From JADLHS01 sp049840435 (GTDB lineage: Bacteria; Verrucomicrobiota; Verrucomicrobiia; Limisphaerales; JADLHS01), in the NCBI GenBank assembly GCA_049840435.1, contig JASGKY010000036.1, positions 62,001 through 126,000 of the forward strand: DNA of 64,000 bases. Direction: 5' to 3'. Made by a program: the position numbers and the translations under genes. Shown piece after piece: positions 16,119 to 24,864 of this stretch. Numbering within the stretch: position 1 is the first letter of the stretch; every line of letters begins with the position of its first letter. Under the pieces are notes generated by a model. That model saw only the letters and a program-made list of their open reading frames with translations. It did not search any database and was not told the origin of the DNA.

Positions 16119-16385
16119 TCATAACGTCGGGTCCAATCTAAGTTCCAACGGCACGGTGAGGCGAAGGATTCGCGTGGCGAAACTTGGTGGTTCGCCGGTT
16201 GCCGGTTTGACGTGCACAGGCAAGGTGATCGGTTCGGTATTTGTTTCTTCCCACTCGACGTCCAAAACGAACGTCTTGGGGGCTGGCGCAGGCACGACGC
16301 GGACTGGCGTGTCGCTCCGGGGTGTCGGACGCGTGGCCTTGCAGGTCGGGATGGCAAGTGAAAAGGTCATGATGGCGGGGCGCAC
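16119..16385 (-). CDS. small hypothetical protein between two regulators
   Basis: 88 residues from a GTG at 16385 (83 from the ATG at 16370). The GTG lies three bases after the stop of the AraC-type regulator. It has no recognised domain: a Pro-rich N-terminal third (PTPRSDTPVRVVPAPAPK), then alternating hydrophobic and charged residues (FVLDVEWEETNTEPITLPV, LRLTVPLELRLDPTL) suggesting beta strands. The tight spacing to both neighbours and the strand-like C-terminal pattern argue for a real gene. The short length and the Pro/Arg-rich start argue for caution. Confidence 0.5.
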   Translation of the reverse strand: MRPAIMTFSLAIPTCKATRPTPRSDTPVRVVPAPAPKTFVLDVEWEETNTEPITLPVHVKPATGEPPSFATRILRLTVPLELRLDPTL

Positions 16386-16388
16386 CGT

Positions 16389-17408
16389 TCAAAAGGATTG
16401 CAACTTCTCGCGGCACGTTGTGGGCGATTCGCCGGCAATGCGTTTGAAGCAGCGATTGAAGTGTGACAGCGATTGGAAGCCCGTCTGGTAGGCTACTTCG
16501 CTGATGCGGTTGTTTGGGTTGCGGAGAAGTTCTTTCGCTTTTTCCACGCGTACCCGGGAAACATAATCCGTGAAGTGCAGCCCGGTGGTTTCCTTGAACT
16601 TTTTGCACAGGTAGAACGGGCTGATGGCGGCGGCGCGCGCGACATCGCCGAGCGAAATTTCCTCGTCGGAATGTTCATGAATGAATTGCCGGGCGCGGGT
16701 AACTTGGGGGGGCTCGGTGGCTTGCTCCTGCAAGGCGATTTGATTCGCCATGAGGCTGAGCTGCTTGGCAAAAAATTCCAACAACCGGATGGCGGAATCA
16801 TATTGTTGCCGCGGCATCACTCGGGTGGATTGATACGCGGCTGTGGCTTCCTTGGCGTTCACATTTTTGCCGAGCTTTTGCAGCCGGCTGACGGCGCTGG
16901 TGGTTTGCCCCGCAGTGGTGGCTTTGAAAAAAACCTGACCGGTCTGGAGATGGCCAATCGTGCGGTCGCCGAGTTTGATTTTGATGGCTGATTCGCTCAA
17001 GCCGAAGGAGCATTTGAGCGTGGCGGGGACACCGTTGGCGGTGTTGCAGACTTCCTGTTGCATCTGCAGGCAGGCGGCACAGGAGTGGTTGTTTTTTGCG
17101 ACGAGCTGGCAAAAGGCATTTTGCTGGCGGTCACCGGTGTGGGCGAGTTGCCAATCATCCACAGCACGTAGCGAGAGCGGCAGGCCGGTGGCAGTGGTGA
17201 ATGCCTCTTGGTAATCGCGAAACAAGGTGCTGGTGGCGAGTTTGCGGACCAGTTCCTTGTCGGCGTTATTGACGGCGGGCGAGTGTGCCCCAGGCGAGGC
17301 GGGCACTTCAAAGCGCATGGATACGTCGCGCGTGGGGGTGGGGGCAAGCAGCCCGAGTTTGGTGGGCTCGATGCGCTTTGGGGCAGTTCCGGCGATTTCC
17401 ATAATCAT
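16389..17408 (-). CDS. PocR-domain AraC-family transcriptional regulator
   Basis: 339 residues. About residues 50-190 form a PocR-type sensory domain, with the conserved cysteine pattern FCQLVAKNNHSCAACLQMQQ and IGHLQTGQVFF. The last 100 residues are an AraC/XylS DNA-binding domain with two helix-turn-helix units: ISLGDVARAAAISPFYLCKK (first) and RISEVAYQTGFQSLSHFNRC (second), ending FKRIAGESP. PocR domains are thought to bind small hydrocarbon-type ligands. Here the ligand is unknown; purines or a related compound are possible only from the neighbourhood. Start ATG 17408 or 17402. It is followed immediately by the small gene and the receiver protein. Confidence 0.9.
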   Translation of the reverse strand: MIMEIAGTAPKRIEPTKLGLLAPTPTRDVSMRFEVPASPGAHSPAVNNADKELVRKLATSTLFRDYQEAFTTATGLPLSLRAVDDWQLAHTGDRQQNAFCQLVAKNNHSCAACLQMQQEVCNTANGVPATLKCSFGLSESAIKIKLGDRTIGHLQTGQVFFKATTAGQTTSAVSRLQKLGKNVNAKEATAAYQSTRVMPRQQYDSAIRLLEFFAKQLSLMANQIALQEQATEPPQVTRARQFIHEHSDEEISLGDVARAAAISPFYLCKKFKETTGLHFTDYVSRVRVEKAKELLRNPNNRISEVAYQTGFQSLSHFNRCFKRIAGESPTTCREKLQSF

Positions 17409-17542
17409 GGGAAAATCCTAACTCATGCCCGGGGTAAAACTATTGGGGCAATGGAGCGACGCGCGTCGCCGCGATTGGAAGGCGCTGCTAGCCGAAGTCA
17501 GAAGATTGGCATAGGCAAAACGCTTATGCGTGGTGCGGAGGA

Positions 17543-18232
17543 TTATGTTTTGGGGCGTTCTTGCGAGGCCGCCCAGCGGATGGCGAAGCGGAGGAACTCG
17601 GGGGTCGTTCGCAGGCCGAGCTTTTCTTTGATATGGCCGCGATGCACGTCTACGGTTTTGGCGCTGAGGTGGAGTTTTTCCGCAATTTCCTCGGTGCTCC
17701 AGCCTTCGCCGAAGTGCTTCATCACTTCCAGTTCGCGATCGGTGAGTTTGTCCTCAGGTGCAGCGCTGGATTTGCCCGAGCCGCTGAACGATTCCAGCGC
17801 ACGCGCGGCCATTGTCGGGCTAAGCGCGATTTGCCCGGCGAGAATGGTGCGCGCAGCGGCGAGGACTTTTTCTGCGCCTTCACTTTTCATCACATAACCG
17901 CGCCCACCGGCTCGCAACACGCGCGGGGCGTAAAAATTTTCCTCGTGCATCGAAACCACCAGCACGGGCAGGCCGGGATGCAGCGCTTGCAGGTCTTTGA
18001 TCAGTTCCAGCGCGTTCTTGTCTGGCAGCGTAAAATCCGTGACGACGAGGTCGGGTTTGGATTTGGCGATGCCTTCCATCGCCTCGCGGATTGTGCCTGC
18101 TTCGCCGCAGACCGTAAGGTCGGATTCGCGATTCAGCGTCTCCACCTGGCCGACGCGTGTCATCGGATGATCGTCCACGACGAAAATCTTTTTCTTCGCG
18201 GGAGCTGCGGTGGCTTTGGGTTTCGACGGCAT
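17543..18232 (-). CDS. NarL/FixJ-type response regulator
   Basis: 229 residues: a receiver domain at about 14-130 (IFVVDDHP, phospho-acceptor Asp in LVVTDFTLPD, VVSMHEE, VMKSEGAEK) and a LuxR-type helix-turn-helix at about 160-220 (LTDRELEVMKHFGEGWSTEE, IAEKLHLSAKTVDVHRGHIK). It binds DNA as a phosphorylated dimer. It begins one base after the stop codon of the histidine kinase at 18234-19709, so the two are almost certainly a cognate pair in one operon. Its receiver is similar in style to the receiver-only protein at 15724-16095 (shared LNRE.DL.VCGEA). Confidence 0.93.
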   Translation of the reverse strand: MPSKPKATAAPAKKKIFVVDDHPMTRVGQVETLNRESDLTVCGEAGTIREAMEGIAKSKPDLVVTDFTLPDKNALELIKDLQALHPGLPVLVVSMHEENFYAPRVLRAGGRGYVMKSEGAEKVLAAARTILAGQIALSPTMAARALESFSGSGKSSAAPEDKLTDRELEVMKHFGEGWSTEEIAEKLHLSAKTVDVHRGHIKEKLGLRTTPEFLRFAIRWAASQERPKT

Positions 18233-18233
18233 A

Positions 18234-19709
18234 TCAAATCGGCTTCGGACTTCCGGCGGCTGTAGGAGGTGGATTGCTGGACCAAGTCTGATGCAGCGAG
18301 CAAGCCATCAGCACGCCACCCTCGGGAGTGTTGTTCAAGGCCAGCTGCGCGCCGATGGTGTCAGCGCGATGTCGCATCGTTTGCATGCCCAAACCGGAAA
18401 CAGTCTTGTCACCCGGCAGCCCTGAGCCAAAGTCGCGCACGGATAATTCAATCTTGCCATTGCCGCGACTGAGTTGGATTTCGATGCGCTTTGAGTTGCT
18501 ATGCTTGAGCGCGTTGTTGATGGCTTCCTGGGCGATGCGATACAGATGTGTGGCTGTGGTTGGATCAGGGATGAGCACAGCAGAATTGCAGTCGAAAGTG
18601 CATTCCAGCTTGCGATCGCGCGCGACGCGATCGGCGAGATTTTGCAAGGCGGTCATCAGTCCTTCTGGTTCGCTCGGGACAGGATAAAGACCGCGGGCAA
18701 GTTCACGGGTTTGATTCAGCGCTTCGACGACAAGGGAATGAACCTGCGCGGCGCGATCGCCTTCCGGGGCGGTTCGTTTCTTGAGGTCGCGTTGCAACAG
18801 ATCGCTGAGGAACAACGCTCCGCCGAGCTGCTGGCCGAGGCCGTCGTGCAGGTCGCGGGCGATGCGGCCACGCTCGTCTTCCGCGGCCGCGGTGACGGCG
18901 GCTTCAAGGCGTTTGCGTTCGGTGATGTCGCGCAAGATGACGGTGAAAAGTCTTTGCCCGCCGTTGTCCACTTGGGAGATGGACGCTTCGATGGGGAACT
19001 CCGAGCCGTCCGCGCGTAAACCAAAGATTGTTCCCAACGAGCCCATGCGCCGGCTGGTCGTGCCGGTGTTGCCGAACTTTTGTACATGCGAGGAATGCGC
19101 GTGGCGCATCCGCATTGGAATCAGTTTGTCGAGCGGTTGTCCCAACATCTGTTCGGCGCGATAGCCAAACATCTGTTCCGCCGCCGGATTGAACAACACG
19201 ATGCGATGCTCATGGTTTACGGTGATGATGCCGTCCATCGCGGAGTTGATGATGCCGGCGAGGCGCGCCTCGGTGTTCTGCAACGCGGTGGCTTGCGCGG
19301 CCAGTTGCGCGTGGCTGGCGGCGGCCTCAGTGCGGAGACGTTTCTCTTCCAAGGCATGAGTGACGGCACTGGGAAGTCGCGCGAGACGATCCTTGAGCAG
19401 GTAATCGGTGGCGCCACGTTTCATCGCTTCGACGGCGCGATCTTCGCCGGTGGAGCCGGAGACGAGGATGAAGGGGATTTCTAGCCCGCGTTGGAGCAGG
19501 AGTTCAAGCGCTTTGAGCCCGCTGAATTGCGGCAGAGAGAAGTCGGAGATGATCACGTCGGGCGGCGCGGCGATCCGAGCAAGAAACTCAGGTTCGGTTT
19601 CGACCCGCTGCCATTGCACGGCGAAGCCGCCTTGTTCCAATTCGCGCACGAGAAACTCAGCGTCGTGTGCCGAGTCCTCGACGATCAATAGATTTAACAG
19701 TGTGCCCAT
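18234..19709 (-). CDS. hybrid histidine kinase: receiver-PAS-HisKA_3-HATPase
   Basis: About 491 residues from the ATG at 19709 (19721 is also possible). The order is unusual but known: an N-terminal receiver (LLIVEDSAHDAEF, acceptor Asp in VIISDFSLPQFSG), a PAS sensor (LAGIINSAMDGIITVNHEHR, LRDITERKRLE), a HisKA_3 dimerisation domain with the phospho-accepting His in RIARDLHDGLGQQLGG, and a HATPase_c domain (RIAQEAINNALKHSN, VRDFGSGLPG, GLGMQTMRHRAD). No TM segment is seen, so it is a soluble sensor, perhaps itself driven by another kinase acting on its receiver. The partner is the NarL-type regulator one base downstream. Confidence 0.92.
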   Translation of the reverse strand: MGTLLNLLIVEDSAHDAEFLVRELEQGGFAVQWQRVETEPEFLARIAAPPDVIISDFSLPQFSGLKALELLLQRGLEIPFILVSGSTGEDRAVEAMKRGATDYLLKDRLARLPSAVTHALEEKRLRTEAAASHAQLAAQATALQNTEARLAGIINSAMDGIITVNHEHRIVLFNPAAEQMFGYRAEQMLGQPLDKLIPMRMRHAHSSHVQKFGNTGTTSRRMGSLGTIFGLRADGSEFPIEASISQVDNGGQRLFTVILRDITERKRLEAAVTAAAEDERGRIARDLHDGLGQQLGGALFLSDLLQRDLKKRTAPEGDRAAQVHSLVVEALNQTRELARGLYPVPSEPEGLMTALQNLADRVARDRKLECTFDCNSAVLIPDPTTATHLYRIAQEAINNALKHSNSKRIEIQLSRGNGKIELSVRDFGSGLPGDKTVSGLGMQTMRHRADTIGAQLALNNTPEGGVLMACSLHQTWSSNPPPTAAGSPKPI

Positions 19710-19860
19710 GCTTGGTCCCAACGCTGCGAAGCCGCCTGTGCAAATCTTGCCGCGCCTCGTTATGATGACTTATAGCAATTGCCGCGCGCGGTGTCGAGTG
19801 ACGGGGTGCCGCTGTTTGCAGTGGAGCAGGAAGAATCCGCCTGCTAGCTTTCGCGCCACG

Positions 19861-21261
19861 ATGCTCGAACGATTCTTCCGGCTCGCTGAAAATCAAACGA
19901 CGATTCGCACCGAAATCATCGCGGGAATCACGACCTTCCTGACGATGGCTTACATCATCTTCGTGCAGCCGGCGGTGTTGTCGGGGAAGATGTTTGGCTT
20001 CGAGACGGGCATGGATTTCGGCCCGGTGATGACGGCGACGTGTCTTTCCGCCGCGCTGGCGACGGTGCTCATGGCGTTGCTGGCGAAGTATCCCATCGCG
20101 CAAGCGCCGGGCATGGGGCAGAACTTTTTCTTCGTGTTCACCACGATTCCAGCGGCGACGGCGGCGGGTTTTGCGAATGGCTGGCAGGTGGCGCTTGGTG
20201 TGGTGTTTCTCTCGGGTGTGTTGTTTCTGATCCTCTCATTGGTCGGATTGCGCGAGATGATTTTCAATGCCATCAGCCCGAGTATGAAAAACGCCATTGC
20301 GGCGGGCATCGGAATCTTTATTGCGTTCATCGGTTTGCAGAACGCGGGCGTTATTCTCAAAGACCCCGGCTCGGCAGTGAAGTTGAACGCGCACTTTGCC
20401 TCGCCAGACTTGATCGTGTTTTTCGTCGGGTTGCTGACGACGGCGGTGCTGCATGCGCGCAAAGTGCGTGGCTCGATTTTGTGGGGCATCGTGGTGGCGA
20501 CGGGGTTGGCGGTGATGTTGAAGTTCGCTTTGGCAAGTTCCACTGCGCCGTTGATTGCCGAGTCCAAGCTAGTGAAACAATTCGCCCTAGCCCAAGGCGT
20601 GGTGGCTGCACCGCCATCGCTCGCGCCGACGCTATTTCAGATGGACCTCACGCACGCCCTGTCGCCGAAGATGCTGCCGTTCGTGTTTGTTTTCCTCTTC
20701 ATGCTCACGTTTGACGCGATCGGGACGCTCATCGGTGTGAGTGAGCAGGCTGGGTTCATGCGGGACAACAAGCTGCCCCGCGCCAAGCAGGCCATGGTTT
20801 CTGATGCCGTTGGCACGGTAGCAGGTGCGGCGCTGGGCACGAGTACGGTGACGAGCTACATCGAAAGCGCTTCCGGAGTGGAGCAGGGTGGCCGCACGGG
20901 GCTGACGGGCCTGGTCGTGGCGGCGTTGTTCCTGTTGGCGTTGTTTTTCAGCCCCATCATCGCGATGGTGGGCAGTTATCCGCCGATCACGGCACCGGCG
21001 TTGGTCATCGTCGGGGCGATGATGTTGGAAAACGTGGCGAAGATTGCCTGGCGCGATCAGACCGAATCCATCCCGGCGTTTCTGACGTTAATCGGGATTC
21101 CGCTGACCTATTCCATCGCGGATGGATTGGCGCTTGGCTTCATCAGCTATCCCATCATCAAATTCTTCAGCGGGCGTGGACGAGAAGCGGGGTGGCTGAC
21201 TTACATGCTGGCGGCGGTGTTGATCGCCTACTTCGTCTTCGTGCGAGGCAAGCTGGGCTAG
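19861..21261 (+). CDS. NCS2-family purine permease (AzgA/PbuG type)
   Basis: 466 residues from the ATG at 19861; the frame is open further upstream but overlaps the divergent kinase gene there. Inner-membrane symporter with about 12-14 TM segments. Family signatures are TIRTEIIAGITTFLTMAYII at the N-terminus, YPIAQAPGMGQNFFF, MLTFDAIGTLIGVSEQAG, and GTSTVTSYIESASGVEQGGR with TGLTGLV. These match the AzgA-like branch that takes up adenine, guanine and hypoxanthine. With xanthine dehydrogenase 4 kb away, import and oxidation of purines is a reasonable joint role. It diverges from the histidine kinase gene across 151 bases. Confidence 0.92.
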   Translation: MLERFFRLAENQTTIRTEIIAGITTFLTMAYIIFVQPAVLSGKMFGFETGMDFGPVMTATCLSAALATVLMALLAKYPIAQAPGMGQNFFFVFTTIPAATAAGFANGWQVALGVVFLSGVLFLILSLVGLREMIFNAISPSMKNAIAAGIGIFIAFIGLQNAGVILKDPGSAVKLNAHFASPDLIVFFVGLLTTAVLHARKVRGSILWGIVVATGLAVMLKFALASSTAPLIAESKLVKQFALAQGVVAAPPSLAPTLFQMDLTHALSPKMLPFVFVFLFMLTFDAIGTLIGVSEQAGFMRDNKLPRAKQAMVSDAVGTVAGAALGTSTVTSYIESASGVEQGGRTGLTGLVVAALFLLALFFSPIIAMVGSYPPITAPALVIVGAMMLENVAKIAWRDQTESIPAFLTLIGIPLTYSIADGLALGFISYPIIKFFSGRGREAGWLTYMLAAVLIAYFVFVRGKLG

Positions 21262-21265
21262 GCCT

Positions 21266-21661
21266 TCAGTTGGCGCTGGGATTTGCGGTGGCGGTCAGGC
21301 CGAGCAGGGTGCGGATGCAGTTCTTCAATTTCTCGAAATCCACCGGTTTGGCGAAAAAGTGGCGGGCTCCGGCGATTTCCGCCGAAAACCGGGTCACATC
21401 CGAGCCGACGGCGGTGATCATGATGACGGGGATGTGCTGCGTGGCCGGGTGCCGGGCGAAGATTTCGCAGACGCTCAGGCCGTCGAGGTCGGGGAGCAGC
21501 AAGTCGAGCAGGATGAGGTCGGGGGGCTGATCCCAGGCGTTGTTGAGGGCGTCGGTGCTGTTGGTGGCGGTGGCGAAGTCGAAATGTTCCTCCTGCAGGC
21601 GGTATTGCACCAGTTCGGAGAAGTCCGGCTCGTCGTCCACGATTAAAATTTTTTTTCCCAT
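21266..21661 (-). CDS. receiver-only response regulator
   Basis: 131 residues from the ATG at 21661, where MGKKILIVDDEPDF opens the receiver fold; further upstream codons give a non-homologous leader. The acceptor Asp lies in LILLDLLLPDLDG, with ITAVGSD and FAKPVDFEKL as the Thr and Lys motifs. There is no output domain. Its stop lies four bases from the end of the convergent permease gene. It diverges from the pilus-like locus, with which it shares a 228-base upstream region, so it could regulate surface functions like some PilG/PilH-type receivers. That is only a suggestion from position. Confidence 0.88.
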   Translation of the reverse strand: MGKKILIVDDEPDFSELVQYRLQEEHFDFATATNSTDALNNAWDQPPDLILLDLLLPDLDGLSVCEIFARHPATQHIPVIMITAVGSDVTRFSAEIAGARHFFAKPVDFEKLKNCIRTLLGLTATANPSAN

Positions 21662-21799
21662 CGCGGATGCATAACACGGTGGCAATGCGATGGCGAATGA
21701 CGAGCGGGTGAACATTGCGCTACGAACAAGTGACGAAGTTGGCGAGAAAAAAAAGCGGGCGGCGCGGGGCAAAAGTTCCGGGGTAGACCGTTTTTATAT

Positions 21800-21828
21800 T
21801 TGACCGGCTCCGGGAAGTGAATTATCAC
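21800..21828 (+). promoter_or_regulatory. candidate sigma-70 promoter of the pilus-like locus
   Basis: TTGACC at 21800-21805 and TATCAC at 21823-21828 are 17 bases apart. This leaves a leader of about 55 bases before the PilM-like start at 21890. An AGGAGG-like stretch at 21854-21859 is too far from the start codon to be a normal ribosome binding site. By-eye match only. Confidence 0.35.
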
Positions 21829-21889
21829 ACGCGAGCTTCCTCGTGGTCCAGCCAGGAGGGGGCGTTAAACCCAGTGGCAGAAAATCGTA

Positions 21890-23767
21890 ATGCTTAAAGG
21901 CAATTCATTTTTGGCGGTGGATTTTGGGGCAGGCAGCCTGAAACTGGCCGAGTTCGAATCGAACGAGGCGGGCGGGCTCGTCCTGAAGCAATACGCCATC
22001 AAATCGCTTGGTTTGGAAGGTTCGCAAGAAACCAAGCGCGAGGCGCTGGTGTTGAAGAAATTGCAGGAAACCATCGCTGAACTGGGGATCAAGGCGAAGG
22101 AAATTAACGTCTGTGCGCCGGGCTTCCATGTCTTTGCCAAATTCGTGAAATTGCCCCCGGTGGATTCGGGCAAAGTTACGCAAATCATCCAATACGAAGC
22201 GCAACAAAACGTCCCGTTCCCGCTCGCGGAAGTGGTTTGGGACTATCAAATTTTGGGCACGACCGCAGGTGGCGAATTGGAAGTGCTTTTGGTCGCGATC
22301 AAGTCAGACATTGTCGAAGGATTGTTTCGCACGACGGAAGCCGCTGGGTTGCGGTTGGAAATTTGCGATGTTTCGCCAGCAGCGCTGACTAATACGTTCC
22401 GCTTCAACTACGGCGAGCTTGAAGATTGCACCATGCTGCTCGATATCGGGGCCAAGACGAGCAACCTGCTGTTTTTTGAGAAGGGTAAAGTTTTCGCGCG
22501 CAGCATCAATCTGGGTGCGAATTCCATCACGCAGGACTTCGCCAACGAAGCAAAACTGAAGTTCGATCAGGCAGAAAAGATCAAGATCGACGAAGGGTTT
22601 GTGAGCTTGGGCGGTGCGTATGAAGAGCCGGAAAACCAGCACCAGGCGGCGATTTCCAAGATCGCGCGTCAGTTCATGACGCGGTTACATATCCAGGTTA
22701 ACCAGACGCTTCAATTTTATCGCGGGCAACAGGGTGGCTCTGCTCCGCAGCGGTTGTTCCTCGCGGGTGGGGCGGCGATTATGCCCTACACGGCGCAATT
22801 TTTCGCAGAAAAACTCAATGTGCCGGTGGAATATTTCAATCCGTTCCGCAGCGTGCAGATTGATCCAGGGGTAAATCTCGAAGAGCTGTCAAAAGCGGCC
22901 CACTCGTTGGGTGAAGTGGTGGGGCTTGGGCTGCGCAACATGGCCAACTGTCCAGTGGAGTTGAATCTCATGCCGGAGAGCACGCTCCGTTGGCAGAGTT
23001 TCAACCAGAAGAAGCCCTATTTCATCGCCACGCTGGCAAGTCTGGCGTTGATGGCATTGGCGGTGGGATTCTTGTTCAATAATCTCAGCAGCATCAAAAA
23101 GGAAAAGCTGACTGAGTTGCAGCCGAAATTGGAAGAGTTGCGGCGGAAGGATCAAAACTTCAAGCGCGAGTATTCCACCTTGAAGAAAACCATGGAGCAT
23201 TCCACCCAGTATTCTGACTGGTTGGCGGAGCGGGCTCAGTGGGCTGAGGTTTTGCGCGAAGTGCGTCAAGCGTTGATCCGCACCGAAGAAATTACCAAGA
23301 GCGAGTTTGGCACGGATACAGGGGTTTGGGTGGAGCGGATTGTGGCTTATTCCCAATTGGGCACTCCGACCGCTGGCGCATTGGGTGCAGCGCCCGCCAT
23401 GACGCCCGCTGTGAATCCTGAAATGGATATGGCCATGCGGCGGTATATGGATGTTCGTTCTCCGGTGCGGGGGGCGCGCGAGGAGGATGGACGTGCGGCA
23501 CTTGCGGTGACCGGAGCGACGCCCGATGCCGCGGCGACCAATTCCGGGACGGTGAAATTGGAGTGTCGGGCCGTCAATATGCGCGAGTTTAATGCCGCTG
23601 CCAACCAGCGCATCGTGTTTGAATTCCACAAGCAACTAGCCAGCACCAACAGTCCGTTGGTGGATGCCGAAACTACGCGGCTGGACCCTGAAATCGTGGA
23701 AGACCCTAATACGGGTACTTTCAGCTTTGGCATCACCCTCGCCCTCAAGCGTCCTTTGAAACTGTAA
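21890..23767 (+). CDS. PilM-like pilus complex ATPase fused to a PilN-like part (Amuc_1101 family)
   Basis: 625 residues. Residues 1-340 are a PilM/FtsA-type actin-fold domain (FLAVDFGAGSLKLAEFE, APGFHVFAKFVKLPPVD, TMLLDIGAKTSNLLFFEKGK, RLFLAGGAAIMP). A TM segment follows at about 378-398 (FIATLASLALMALAVGFLF). Then comes a coiled-coil and a periplasmic region with a PilN-like shape and a variable Ala/Pro/Met linker near 500-525. Ordinary PilM is a soluble ~350-residue protein, so this is a PilM-PilN-style fusion. The same arrangement is known for Amuc_1101 of Akkermansia. It should form the inner-membrane platform of the complex. It is first in a four-gene run: gaps of 1, 4 and 57 bases to the next genes. 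Confidence 0.88.
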   Translation: MLKGNSFLAVDFGAGSLKLAEFESNEAGGLVLKQYAIKSLGLEGSQETKREALVLKKLQETIAELGIKAKEINVCAPGFHVFAKFVKLPPVDSGKVTQIIQYEAQQNVPFPLAEVVWDYQILGTTAGGELEVLLVAIKSDIVEGLFRTTEAAGLRLEICDVSPAALTNTFRFNYGELEDCTMLLDIGAKTSNLLFFEKGKVFARSINLGANSITQDFANEAKLKFDQAEKIKIDEGFVSLGGAYEEPENQHQAAISKIARQFMTRLHIQVNQTLQFYRGQQGGSAPQRLFLAGGAAIMPYTAQFFAEKLNVPVEYFNPFRSVQIDPGVNLEELSKAAHSLGEVVGLGLRNMANCPVELNLMPESTLRWQSFNQKKPYFIATLASLALMALAVGFLFNNLSSIKKEKLTELQPKLEELRRKDQNFKREYSTLKKTMEHSTQYSDWLAERAQWAEVLREVRQALIRTEEITKSEFGTDTGVWVERIVAYSQLGTPTAGALGAAPAMTPAVNPEMDMAMRRYMDVRSPVRGAREEDGRAALAVTGATPDAAATNSGTVKLECRAVNMREFNAAANQRIVFEFHKQLASTNSPLVDAETTRLDPEIVEDPNTGTFSFGITLALKRPLKL

Positions 23768-23768
23768 C

Positions 23769-24860
23769 ATGGACTGGATCAAACGAAATCTCATATTTGT
23801 CATCGGCGGCGTGGTCACGCTGTTGTTGATGGGTTTGGCCGGTTGGTATTGTTATTCCGGATGGACCAATAACGCCCAGCAAAAGGATGAAATTGCCAAG
23901 GCATACGAAGAGTTGAACACCTTGTATTCTGCCAAGCCCTCGCCGGGAGATGGTCGGAAGGTGGATAATATCAAGCTGGCCAAAGAGCAGCAAAAAGAGG
24001 CGGAGGAATTTCTGCAGGCCTTGGGCCGCTATTTGCAGGAGATTCCCGCAATCCCCGCCCTCAGCAACGTTTCAGGGCCGAGATTTTCTGCGGCTTTGCA
24101 AGAAACCATCACGCAACTGCAGCGGGAAGCGACCAATAGCAGCGTTATCATTCCGCCGGGATATAAATTCTCCTTTGGCAAGCAAGCGACCTTGGTCACC
24201 TTTGCGCCGGGTAGTCTTGATCCGTTGGCGGTGCAGCTTGGGGAAGTGCGTGCGATTTGCGATGTCTTGAATCAGGCCAAGGTTAATTCCTTGGATGGCA
24301 TCCGGCGGGAGCGCGTGCCGGGGAATCCGGATGACTTGTCCGGTACGGCGGCGGATTATCTTGATCTTGCCTCAACCACCAATGAGTTGGCGGTAATCAG
24401 TCCATACGAAATAACTTTCCATTGCTTCACCCCGGAACTGGCTGCTGTGTTGGCTGGATTCGCGCAATCACCGTACGGCTTGATGGTCAAAGCAATTAAT
24501 GTGGAGCCGGCGATGGCGATGGTGGCAGATGCGGCTGCGGCGCCGGTTTACGCTGCGCCAGTGGCTGCGCCAGCCTATGTTCCCCCGGCATACGCTGGGC
24601 AACGTCCGCCGGGGCGACCGGGTAGGGAGGAAGGCGGGGGGATTCCGAGTCGGTATGCGGGTGCGGGCGGGGCTTCGCCTTATGGAACGCCATCTCCGTA
24701 TGGCAATCCCAATCCTTATGGGGTGGCACAACCGGCGGGGCAACCGGTTGCTTATGCGACTGCGCCAGCCAAGTCCGGATTGCAAACGTTTCTGAAGGAA
24801 AAGCAATTGAAAGTCACGTTGCTGCTCCATGTGATCAAGCTCCTCCCTCCTCAAAAGTAA
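23769..24860 (+). CDS. Amuc_1100-like pilus-complex protein
   Basis: 363 residues. A short cytoplasmic N-terminus is followed by one TM segment at about 8-31 (LIFVIGGVVTLLLMGLAGWY), a coiled-coil to about residue 100, then an alpha/beta periplasmic region. A Pro/Ala/Gly/Tyr-rich stretch (about 258-335) contains PYGTPSPYGNPNPYG. The C-terminus is a final beta strand with VTLLLHVIKLLPPQ. The layout resembles Akkermansia Amuc_1100, a one-TM protein with a coiled coil, ferredoxin-like folds, a low-complexity stretch and a terminal strand, and the gene sits in the same place relative to the PilM-like gene. The identification rests on layout and gene order; direct sequence identity looks low. A PilO-like periplasmic role is plausible. 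Confidence 0.75.
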   Translation: MDWIKRNLIFVIGGVVTLLLMGLAGWYCYSGWTNNAQQKDEIAKAYEELNTLYSAKPSPGDGRKVDNIKLAKEQQKEAEEFLQALGRYLQEIPAIPALSNVSGPRFSAALQETITQLQREATNSSVIIPPGYKFSFGKQATLVTFAPGSLDPLAVQLGEVRAICDVLNQAKVNSLDGIRRERVPGNPDDLSGTAADYLDLASTTNELAVISPYEITFHCFTPELAAVLAGFAQSPYGLMVKAINVEPAMAMVADAAAAPVYAAPVAAPAYVPPAYAGQRPPGRPGREEGGGIPSRYAGAGGASPYGTPSPYGNPNPYGVAQPAGQPVAYATAPAKSGLQTFLKEKQLKVTLLLHVIKLLPPQK

Positions 24861-24864
24861 CGGC

